A stretch of 64,000 bases of DNA from contig NZ_NKYF01000017.1 in the NCBI RefSeq assembly GCF_002262885.1, positions 1-64,000 on the forward strand, written 5' to 3'. This document shows positions 57,280 to 64,000 of the stretch, piece by piece; the stretch's first letter is position 1, and each line of letters opens with the position of its first letter. A program made the position numbers and the translations under genes. The notes beneath the pieces are model-generated. The model was not told the DNA's origin, searched no databases, and saw nothing but the letters and a program-made list of their open reading frames with translations. The DNA is from Pseudonocardia sp. MH-G8. GTDB taxonomy: Bacteria; Actinomycetota; Actinomycetes; Mycobacteriales; Pseudonocardiaceae.

Positions 57280-57765
57280 ATGCGTGGCGACGCCGAGATC
57301 ATCGCGCTGCTCAACGACCAGCTCACCAGCGAGCTCACTGCCGTCAACCAGTACTTCCTGCACGCCAAGATGCAGCAGAACTGGGGGCTCACCAAGCTCG
57401 CCGCGTACACGCGGGCGGAGTCGCTCGACGAGATGCGCCACGCCGAGCGGATCACCGACCGCATCCTGTTCCTCGAGGGGCTGCCGAACTACCAGCGCCT
57501 CTTCTCCCTGCGGATCGGCCAGACCGTGCGCGAACAGCTGGAATCCGACCTCGCGATCGAGGTCGAGGTCGTCGAGCGGCTGCGGCCGGGCATCACGATG
57601 TGCCGGGACAAGGGCGACCACACCACGGCCACCCTGTTCGAGGAGATCCTCGCCGACGAGGAGCACCACATCGACTACATCCAGACGAACCTGGAGCTGA
57701 TCGACAAGCTCGGGGAGCAGCTCTACCTCGCGCAGCTGGTGGACCAGCCCCCGACCGCGGGCTGA
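57280..57765 (+). CDS. bfr: Bacterioferritin
   Basis: Bacterioferritin forms a 24-subunit haem-containing cage that stores iron. In the 161-residue protein all ferroxidase ligands are at canonical positions: Glu18, Glu51, His54, Glu94, Glu127 and His130, and the haem ligand Met52 is present (EMRHAE). An iron box lies at 57178-57196 and bfd precedes it. The siderophore-binding lipoprotein follows after 72 bases under its own iron box. Confidence 0.97.
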   Translation: MRGDAEIIALLNDQLTSELTAVNQYFLHAKMQQNWGLTKLAAYTRAESLDEMRHAERITDRILFLEGLPNYQRLFSLRIGQTVREQLESDLAIEVEVVERLRPGITMCRDKGDHTTATLFEEILADEEHHIDYIQTNLELIDKLGEQLYLAQLVDQPPTAG

Positions 57766-57805
57766 CCCGGCACGACATCCCGCTCTTGCTATCGTCCTCC
57801 CGACC

Positions 57806-57824
57806 GTAGGTTAGGCAAGCCTTT
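57806..57824. promoter_or_regulatory. IdeR/DtxR-like iron box upstream of siderophore-binding lipoprotein
   Basis: GTAGGTTAGGCAAGCCTTT matches the iron-box consensus at 14 of 19 positions, with the left half nearly perfect. It lies 13 bases before the GTG, a position suited to repression. Confidence 0.65.
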
Positions 57825-57837
57825 CTCGGAGGATGAC

Positions 57838-58875
57838 GTGGTCGGACGGGTGTCCGTCGTGGCAGGCGCGGTGCTCGGCGCACTCGCCACCCTGGCGGGG
57901 TGCGCGAGCGCGCCGATCGAGGCCTCCGGGCGGCTGGAGCCCGCCACCGAGGTGGCCGCGCCACCCGGCCCCACGCAGATCCCCGCGGGCATGGGCGCCG
58001 CCGAGCCCGAGGGCAGGTTCCCCCGCACGATCACCCATTTCGGCGGGAGCACGACGATCCCGGCGCCGCCGCAGCGGATCGTCGTGATCGCGACCGGCCA
58101 GACCGACGCGATCCTCACGCTCGGCGTCGTGCCGGTGGGGGTCGCCCACGGCGACGACGCCGACCTGGTGCCCCGGTACGTGCAGGAGGCGTTCCCCCAG
58201 CACGCGGAGCAGCTGGCCGCAGTGGCCCCGGTGGGTTCCCGGCAGAACCCGAACCTCGAGGCGATCGCGGCGCTGCTGCCCGACCTGGTGCTCGCGAACG
58301 CCGCCGCGTCGCAGGAGCTCTACCCGGTGCTCTCCGAGATCGCGCCCACCGTGCTGGTGGAGGGCACCGGGGTGAACTGGAAGCAGGATTTCCTGCTGCT
58401 GGCCGACAGCCTCGGGATGCAGGACCACGCCCAGGCGTTCCTCGACGGGTTCACCGCCGACGCCGCCGCGCTCGGGGCCACCGCGGGAGAGGAGACCGTC
58501 TCGTTCGTCCGGGTCACCGCCGACCGCACGCGGGTGTTCGGCCTCGCGTCGTTCATCGGCTTCGTCGCCTGGGACGCCGGCCTCGTCCGCCCCGAATCAC
58601 AGCGGTTCGACGCGACGTCACGCGACCTCTCGCCCGAGGAGCTGGCGCTCGCCGCCGGCGACCGCATCTACTACTCCGTGCAGGGCGCCACCACCGAGGC
58701 GCAGGCCGCGGCATCGGCCACGCTGGGCAACCCCCTCTGGCAGACGCTCCCGGCGGTGCGCGACGGCCACGCGGTGCTCGTCGACGACGACCCGTGGTAC
58801 CTCAACGCCGGTCCGACTGCCGCCCGGCTGGTCCTCGGCGATCTCGAAACCACCCTCGGCGCGGGGGAGAGCTGA
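57838..58875 (+). CDS. Iron-siderophore ABC transporter substrate-binding lipoprotein
   Basis: A 345-residue FecB/FepB-type binding protein. The lipobox TLAGC places the lipidated Cys at 22, followed by a Pro/Ala linker. The fold markers are GGSTTIPAPPQRIVVIATGQTD, NPNLEAIAALLPDLVLAN, and the closing DGHAVLVDDDPWYLNAGPTAA. GGAGGA precedes the GTG. The iron box directly upstream suggests repression when iron is plentiful. Permease and ATPase genes are not adjacent, so it must share a transporter encoded elsewhere. Confidence 0.92.
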   Translation: MVGRVSVVAGAVLGALATLAGCASAPIEASGRLEPATEVAAPPGPTQIPAGMGAAEPEGRFPRTITHFGGSTTIPAPPQRIVVIATGQTDAILTLGVVPVGVAHGDDADLVPRYVQEAFPQHAEQLAAVAPVGSRQNPNLEAIAALLPDLVLANAAASQELYPVLSEIAPTVLVEGTGVNWKQDFLLLADSLGMQDHAQAFLDGFTADAAALGATAGEETVSFVRVTADRTRVFGLASFIGFVAWDAGLVRPESQRFDATSRDLSPEELALAAGDRIYYSVQGATTEAQAAASATLGNPLWQTLPAVRDGHAVLVDDDPWYLNAGPTAARLVLGDLETTLGAGES

Positions 58876-58901
58876 GGAACCGGCCACGGTGGCTGACGGC
58901 G

Positions 58902-59885
58902 TCACGCGCCCGGGCTCTGGCCCCTGACCCAGCCCATGTCCGGGTAGCGATCGCCCGCGGGGCGCAGCGCGGAGAGCGCCGCGAGCTGGTCGGCCGTCAG
59001 CGTGACGGCGTTCGCCCCCAGGTTCTCCGCGAGGTAGGTGCGGCGCTTGGTGCCCGGGATCGGCACCACGTCCGCTCCCTGGGCGAGCAGCCACGCGAGG
59101 GCGACCTGGCCGGGCGTCGCACCGGCGGCGGTGGCGATCTCCCGGACCGTCGCCACGAGCGCGAGGTTCGCCTCGAGGTTCGAGGCCTGCCACCGCGGCA
59201 GGGTGCGGCGGAAGTCGCCGGCGTCCAGCTCGGTCGTCGCCGCGGCCGCGCCGGTCAGCAGGCCGCGGCCGAGCGGGCTGTAGGGCACGAGACCGATGCC
59301 CAGCTCACGGGCGGCCGGGACGACCGTGTCCTCCACGTCCCGGCTGAAGATCGACCACTCCGACTGGACGGCACTGATCGGGTGCACCGCCTGGGCGCGG
59401 CGCAGCGTCTCGGCCGAGGCCTCGGAAATGCCGAGATGGCGCACCTGCCCGCGCTGCACCATCTCGGCCATGGCGCCGAGCGTGTCCTCGATCGGCACCG
59501 TGGGGTCCACGCGGTGCAGGTAGTAGAGGTCGATGGTGTCGACGCCGAGCCGTCCCAGCGACGCCTCCACGGCCTTGCGCGCGTACTCCGGTGACCCGTC
59601 GAGGCCCACGATCTTGGCGTCGACGTCGGTGAGGATGCCGAACTTCGTGGCGATCGAGACCTCGTCGCGGCGGGTCCGCAGCACCTCGCCCACCAGCTGC
59701 TCGTTGGCGCCGTTGGCGTACATGTCGGCGGTGTCGAGCAGCGTGACGCCGCCGTCGATCGCCGCGTGCAGGGTGGCCAGGGACTCGGTGCGGTCACCGC
59801 GACCGTAACCGTGGTTCATCCCCATGCAGCCCAGGCCCAGGGGAGCCACGTGCAGGTCGCGCAGGGTGCGGGTGGATGTGGGCAT
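58902..59885 (-). CDS. Aldo/keto reductase
   Basis: A 327-residue NADPH-dependent aldo/keto reductase of the YajO/IolS-like group. The catalytic tetrad is visible as Asp and Tyr in LLDTADMYANGANE, Lys in IATKFG and His in YLHRVD. The C-terminal VPIPGTKRRTYLAEN binds the cofactor phosphate. The ATG follows GGAGGT. A MerR gene lies 51 bases upstream on the same strand and likely controls it, with a MerR promoter ahead of both. The physiological substrate, probably a reactive aldehyde or ketone, is unknown. Confidence 0.93.
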   Translation of the reverse strand: MPTSTRTLRDLHVAPLGLGCMGMNHGYGRGDRTESLATLHAAIDGGVTLLDTADMYANGANEQLVGEVLRTRRDEVSIATKFGILTDVDAKIVGLDGSPEYARKAVEASLGRLGVDTIDLYYLHRVDPTVPIEDTLGAMAEMVQRGQVRHLGISEASAETLRRAQAVHPISAVQSEWSIFSRDVEDTVVPAARELGIGLVPYSPLGRGLLTGAAAATTELDAGDFRRTLPRWQASNLEANLALVATVREIATAAGATPGQVALAWLLAQGADVVPIPGTKRRTYLAENLGANAVTLTADQLAALSALRPAGDRYPDMGWVRGQSPGA

Positions 59886-59936
59886 GACGAGATGACCTCC
59901 GTGCTCGAGGGTGTGGTGGGGAAGGGGGAAGGCTGC

Positions 59937-60407
59937 TCAGCCGGAGCAGCGCCCGCCGTACGTGGCGATCTTGTAGTCGATCACGGACAGTGCGAAGTCC
60001 AGCTCGTCGCGCCGGCGCCGGACCTTCGCCCGGTGCGCGTGCAGCAGCGTCAGCCGCGCGTCGACGGTGCCGTCGCCCTCTTCGACGAGCCGGATGTAGC
60101 TGGTGATGTCAGCGATCGACATCCCGGACAGCCGCAGCCGGGTGAGGAAGACGACCCGGCCGAGCGCCCGCTTGTCGTAACGGCGCTGCCCGGACGCCGA
60201 GCGGGGCACGTCGACGAGCCCGATCCGCTCGTAGTAGCGCAGCGTGTGCGCCGAGACGCCGATCAGATCGGCCGTCTCGGCGACCGTGAGCGGCAGCCGG
60301 ACGGCGTCGTCGACCGTGACGGACGCCGCGAGGACGTCGTTGAGGTCCGGGAGCCCGTCGGTCCCGGCGCGGTCGATCAAGCCGTTCAGCAGCTCGGTGG
60401 TGCTCAC
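59937..60407 (-). CDS. MerR family transcriptional regulator
   Basis: A 156-residue MerR protein with a 38-residue N-terminal extension before the helix-turn-helix (VAETADLIGVSAHTLRYYER, VPRSASGQRRYDKRALGRVV), then the coiled dimerisation helix ending KIATYGGRCSG with one terminal Cys. The GTG at 60407 lies 7 bases from the -10 of an archetypal MerR promoter with a 19-base spacer. The regulator and the aldo/keto reductase are in tandem, so it probably activates both. Confidence 0.88.
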   Translation of the reverse strand: MSTTELLNGLIDRAGTDGLPDLNDVLAASVTVDDAVRLPLTVAETADLIGVSAHTLRYYERIGLVDVPRSASGQRRYDKRALGRVVFLTRLRLSGMSIADITSYIRLVEEGDGTVDARLTLLHAHRAKVRRRRDELDFALSVIDYKIATYGGRCSG

Positions 60408-60414
60408 GGGAAGA

Positions 60415-60445
60415 ACGGTAGGTCTTCGAGCGCACTCGAAGTCAA
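60415..60445 (-). promoter_or_regulatory. MerR-type promoter with operator dyad
   Basis: On the minus strand -35 TTGACT (60440-60445) and -10 TACCGT (60415-60420) are 19 bases apart, with the perfect dyad CTTCGAG-N4-CTCGAAG at 60424-60441 filling the spacer. Transcription would start about at the merR GTG. Confidence 0.8.
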
Positions 60446-60494
60446 TCCGAACGCGTGCATGGGGCGACCGGGCACGCCGTGGCACGATCTGCCT

Positions 60495-60940
<446 letters not shown>

Positions 60941-60944
<4 letters not shown>

Positions 60945-61360
60945 CCGCCATGGACCTCACCATTCACCAGGCCTTCCTCCCGCACGACGACCCGGCCGCC
61001 ACCCTGGCGTTCTACCGCGACACCCTCGGCTTCGAGGTGCGCAACGACGTCGAGTACGGCGGGATGCACTGGATCACGGTCGGCCCGGCGGAGCAGCCCG
61101 GCACCTCCATCGTGCTGACCCCACCCGCCGCCGACCCCGGCATCACCGACGACGAGCGCCGCACGATCGTCGAGATGATGGCCAAGGGCACCTACGCTGG
61201 CATCAACCTGGCCAGCAAGGACCTCGACGCCACCTTCGAGCGGTTGCAGGCCGGTGACGCCGAGGTCGTGCAGGAGCCGACCGACCAGCCGTGGGGCACC
61301 CGTGACTGCGCCTTCCGCGACCCCGCGGGCAACATGATCCGCATCTTCGAGGTGCGATGA
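60941..61360 (+). CDS. VOC family protein
   Basis: A 139-residue VOC protein: HQAFLPHDDPAATLAFYRDT at the N-terminus with a His ligand, INLASKDLDATFERLQAGDA, and CAFRDPAGNMIRIFEV at the end with a Glu ligand. The GTG at 60941 is coupled to the AraC stop; an ATG at 60950, which has TAGCGT 7 bases upstream, is an alternative start three residues later. It likely detoxifies or modifies a small molecule. The substrate is unknown. Confidence 0.85.
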
Positions 61361-61409
61361 CGCGAGGCATGACGGCCGGAAGCTGTGGCACGCACGAGAT
61401 GGAGACGCA

Positions 61410-63818
61410 ATGAGCACCAGCACCAGCACGCGCTCGGACCTGCTGTCGGCTGGGCTGCACGCCGCCGACAGCCACGATCTGATCCGTGTCCACGGCGCGC
61501 GGGAGAACAACCTCAAGGACGTCCACGTCGAGCTCCCGAAGCGCAGGCTGACGGTGTTCACCGGAGTCTCCGGCTCGGGCAAGAGCTCGCTGGTGTTCGC
61601 CACGATCGCCGCGGAGTCGCAGCGGATGATCAACGAGACCTACAGCGCGTTCGTGCAGGGCTTCATGCCGACGCTGGCCCGGCCCGACGTCGACGTGCTC
61701 GACGGGCTGACCACGGCGATCATCGTCGACCAGGAGCGGCTCGGTGCCAACCCACGCTCCACCGTCGGCACCGTGACCGACGCCAATACGATGCTGCGCA
61801 TTCTCTTCAGCCGGGTCGGGCAGCCGCACATCGGCTCGCCCCAGGCGTTCTCCTTCAACGTCGCCTCGATCAGCGGGGCGGGTGCGGTCGAGTTCGAGCG
61901 CGGCGGCCGGACCGTCAAGGAGCGCCGCGAGTTCAACGTCGTCGGCGGTCAGTGCCCGCGCTGCGAGGGTATGGGCCGGACCTCCGACTTCGACCTCACG
62001 CAGCTCTACGACGACAGCTTGTCGCTCAACGAGGGCGCGCTGCTGATCCCCAACTACACCGGCGACAGCTGGTACGGCACGATCTTCCGGAAATCGGGCT
62101 TCCACGACCCGGACAAGCCGATCCGCAAGTACACGAAACGCGAGCTGAACGACCTGCTCCACAAGAGCCAGACGAGGATCAAGGTCGACGGCGTCAACGT
62201 CTGGTACGAGGGTCTGATCCCGCGGATCCAGAAGTCGATGCTGGCCAAGGACCGGGAGGCGCTGCAGCCGCACATCCGGGCATTCGTGGACCGGGCGATC
62301 GCTTTCTCCACGTGCCCGGAGTGCGAGGGCACCCGCCTGTCCGAGACGGCGCGATCGTCCACGATCCGCGGGATCTCCATCGCCGATGCGTGCGCGATGC
62401 AGATCAGCGACCTGGCCGAGTGGGTCCGCGGTCTCGACGAGCCGTCCGCAGGGCCGCTGCTCGCCAAGCTCCTGCACACGCTCGACTCGTTCGTGGGGAT
62501 CGGGCTGGGCTACCTGTCGCTCGACCGGCCGTCGGGCACGCTGTCGGGCGGCGAGGCGCAGCGCACCAAGCTGATCCGCCACATCGGCTCCGCGCTCACC
62601 GACGTCACCTACGTCTTCGACGAGCCCACCATCGGCCTGCACCCCCACGACGTCGAGCGGATGAACGACCTGCTGCTGCGGCTGCGGGACAAGGGCAACA
62701 CGGTGCTCGTCGTGGAGCACGAGCCGGAGACGATCGCGATCGCCGACCACGTGGTCGACCTCGGCCCCGGTGCGGGTGCCGAGGGCGGCACGGTCTGCTT
62801 CGAGGGAACGGTCGACGGCCTGCGGGTCAGTGGCACCGTCACCGGCCGCCACCTCGACGACCGGGCCGCTCCCAAGGAGACGGTGCGGACGCCCACGGGA
62901 AGGCTGGAGGTCCGGGGCGCGACCACGCACAACCTGCAGTCCGTCGACGTCGACATCCCGCTCGGGGTGCTCTGCGTGGTCACCGGCGTGGCCGGCTCCG
63001 GCAAGAGCTCGCTCGTGCACGGATCGATCCCCGCGCGGGAGGGTGTGGTGTCGATCGACCAGAGCGCGATCAAGGGCTCGCGGCGGAGCAACCCGGCGAC
63101 CTACACCGGGCTGCTCGACCCGATCCGCAAGGCGTTCGCGAAGGCCAACGGGGTGAAGCCGGCGATGTTCAGCGCCAACTCCGAGGGCGCCTGCCCCGCC
63201 TGCAACGGCGCGGGCATCATCTTCACCGAGCTGGGGTTCATGGAGACCGTCTCCACCACGTGCGAGGAGTGCGAGGGGAAGCGGTTCCAGGCGGCGGTGC
63301 TGGAGTACCACCTCGGCGACCCGGACAACAGCAAGAACATCAGCGAGGTGCTCGCGATGTCGGTGACCGACGCGCTGGCGTTCTTCGGCGCCGGTGGCGC
63401 CCGCATACCTGCCGCGCACGCCGTCCTGACACGTCTCTCCGATGTCGGGCTCGGCTACCTCTCGCTGGGCCAGCCGCTCACCACGCTGTCCGGCGGCGAG
63501 CGGCAGCGGCTCAAGCTGGCCACCCGCATGGGGGAGAAGGGTGGCGTCTACGTCCTCGACGAGCCGACCACCGGCCTGCACCTCGCCGACGTCGAGCAGT
63601 TGCTCGGCCTGCTCGACCGGCTCGTCGACTCCGGCAAGTCGGTCATCGTCGTCGAGCACCACCAGGGGGTGATGGCCCACGCCGACTGGATCATCGACCT
63701 CGGCCCGGGCGCAGGCCACGGCGGCGGCCGGATCGTCTTCGAGGGCACCCCCGCCGAACTCGTCGCCGCCCGGTCCACGCTCACCGGGGAGCACCTGGCG
63801 GACTACGTGGCCGGCTGA
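61410..63818 (+). CDS. UvrA-like ABC ATPase, short drug-resistance type
   Basis: An 802-residue UvrA paralogue. It has two ABC modules with Walker A at residues 52-60 (GVSGSGKSS) and near 528 (GVAGSGKSS), signatures LSGGEAQRTKL and LSGGERQRLKL, and Walker B YVFDEPTIGLHPHD and YVLDEPTTGLHLAD. Zinc-type CxxC pairs remain (CPRCEG, CPECEG, CPACNG, CEECEG). It is about 150 residues shorter than UvrA, consistent with loss of the UvrB-binding region. Such proteins accompany resistance to DNA-binding drugs (DrrC type). Repair of specific adducts is an inference. Confidence 0.92.
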   Translation: MSTSTSTRSDLLSAGLHAADSHDLIRVHGARENNLKDVHVELPKRRLTVFTGVSGSGKSSLVFATIAAESQRMINETYSAFVQGFMPTLARPDVDVLDGLTTAIIVDQERLGANPRSTVGTVTDANTMLRILFSRVGQPHIGSPQAFSFNVASISGAGAVEFERGGRTVKERREFNVVGGQCPRCEGMGRTSDFDLTQLYDDSLSLNEGALLIPNYTGDSWYGTIFRKSGFHDPDKPIRKYTKRELNDLLHKSQTRIKVDGVNVWYEGLIPRIQKSMLAKDREALQPHIRAFVDRAIAFSTCPECEGTRLSETARSSTIRGISIADACAMQISDLAEWVRGLDEPSAGPLLAKLLHTLDSFVGIGLGYLSLDRPSGTLSGGEAQRTKLIRHIGSALTDVTYVFDEPTIGLHPHDVERMNDLLLRLRDKGNTVLVVEHEPETIAIADHVVDLGPGAGAEGGTVCFEGTVDGLRVSGTVTGRHLDDRAAPKETVRTPTGRLEVRGATTHNLQSVDVDIPLGVLCVVTGVAGSGKSSLVHGSIPAREGVVSIDQSAIKGSRRSNPATYTGLLDPIRKAFAKANGVKPAMFSANSEGACPACNGAGIIFTELGFMETVSTTCEECEGKRFQAAVLEYHLGDPDNSKNISEVLAMSVTDALAFFGAGGARIPAAHAVLTRLSDVGLGYLSLGQPLTTLSGGERQRLKLATRMGEKGGVYVLDEPTTGLHLADVEQLLGLLDRLVDSGKSVIVVEHHQGVMAHADWIIDLGPGAGHGGGRIVFEGTPAELVAARSTLTGEHLADYVAG

Positions 63819-63844
63819 GCCGATCGCGCGCGGAGCACCCCGGC

Positions 63845-63890
63845 TAGGCTTCCCGGGGTGAGCAGCGTCCTGTGACTCAGGACGCGCTGC
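63845..63890 (+). promoter_or_regulatory. Leaderless mini-ORF and hairpin downstream of the UvrA-like gene
   Basis: TAGGCT (63845-63850) lies 7 bases before a GTG that opens only five codons (VSSVL, stop 63873-63875). The stop is in the loop of a hairpin pairing GCAGCGTCCTG (63862-63872) with CAGGACGC-GCTGC (63878-63890, two extra bases). It may simply be the terminator of the UvrA-like gene, or a small leader for the next gene. Confidence 0.35.
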
Positions 63891-63970
63891 GCACGGTCGT
63901 TGCGCGCGCCGGGTTGTGCGGCGTGACGTGGGAGAGCTGAGCAGGCGAGCCTTCCGATTACGGTGGCCGG

Positions 63971-64000
63971 GTGACGGAGGAGGCCAAAGCGGCCCGGCGA
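63971..64000 (+). CDS. Start of a gene running off the window
   Basis: GTG at 63971 begins VTEEAKAARR and runs to the edge. TACGGT (63959-63964) lies 6 bases before it, in the leaderless pattern of this window. Too short to assign. Confidence 0.4.
   Translation, partial: MTEEAKAARR

Overview
The window is chromosomal DNA from a very GC-rich actinomycete, most likely a Pseudonocardia-like member of the Pseudonocardiaceae. The evidence is a complete Pup-proteasome system (arc/mpa, dop, pup, prcB, prcA, pafA, pafB, pafC), RbpA, Lnt/Ppm, an Eis-type acetyltransferase, pervasive GTG starts, and a backbone gene order that matches Mycobacterium tuberculosis Rv2118c down to about Rv2050 as I remember it. 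The genus call is an inference. No tRNA, rRNA, transposase, prophage or CRISPR array was seen.

Layout. 1-3.4 kb: repeat-bearing leader, trmI, and the proteasomal ATPase arc. 3.4-22.9 kb: an accessory block between arc and dop. It holds two alpha/beta hydrolases, a RibD-like reductase, an Fsr-type efflux pump, AraC and VOC genes, a BCCT transporter, an AtuA-type operon with a CitMHS transporter and LysR regulator, a YceI/MarR pair, a phytase-like lipoprotein, lpd, an amidase, a MerR/alcohol dehydrogenase pair and a Nudix hydrolase. 22.9-26.5 kb: dop, pup, prcB, prcA. 26.5-30.5 kb: a second small accessory block. 30.7-41.5 kb: pafA, pafBC, a small membrane protein, tatA, tatC, a PNPOx-like protein, helY and a giant Gln/Pro-rich membrane protein. 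41.5-52.6 kb: eis-like gene, 5'-3' exonuclease, Xaa-Pro peptidase, SGNH hydrolase, PspC, amidohydrolase, a PIG-L deacetylase behind a polycysteine leader ORF, lnt-ppm-phosphoribosyltransferase, and rbpA. 52.8-64 kb: MFS pump, GDPD, LigD-like protein, an iron-regulated bfd-bfr-siderophore-binding cluster, aldo/keto reductase with MerR, AraC-VOC, and a UvrA-like ABC ATPase.

How they work together. Pup is deamidated by Dop, ligated to substrates by PafA, and tagged proteins are unfolded by Arc and degraded by PrcBA. PafBC is the DNA-damage transcription activator pair, TatA/TatC export folded proteins, and Lnt/Ppm modify lipoproteins and make polyprenyl-phosphomannose.

Most notable signals. (1) A leaderless 23-codon ORF at 48177-48248 has eight Cys codons, overlaps a hairpin, and sits in frame ahead of an MshB-like deacetylase; it looks like a cysteine-sensing attenuator. 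(2) A leaderless 9-codon ORF is joined to dop by a GTGA overlap. (3) About twenty genes carry TAnnnT followed 6-8 bases later by the start codon, implying mostly leaderless mRNAs. (4) The Gln-rich membrane protein has eight copies of a putative phospho-threonine motif. (5) The LigD-like protein has a decayed ligase domain. (6) A palindromic dispersed element occurs twice in opposite orientations, one copy forming the end of a LysR gene. (7) Two MerR-type promoters are textbook 19-bp-spacer examples.
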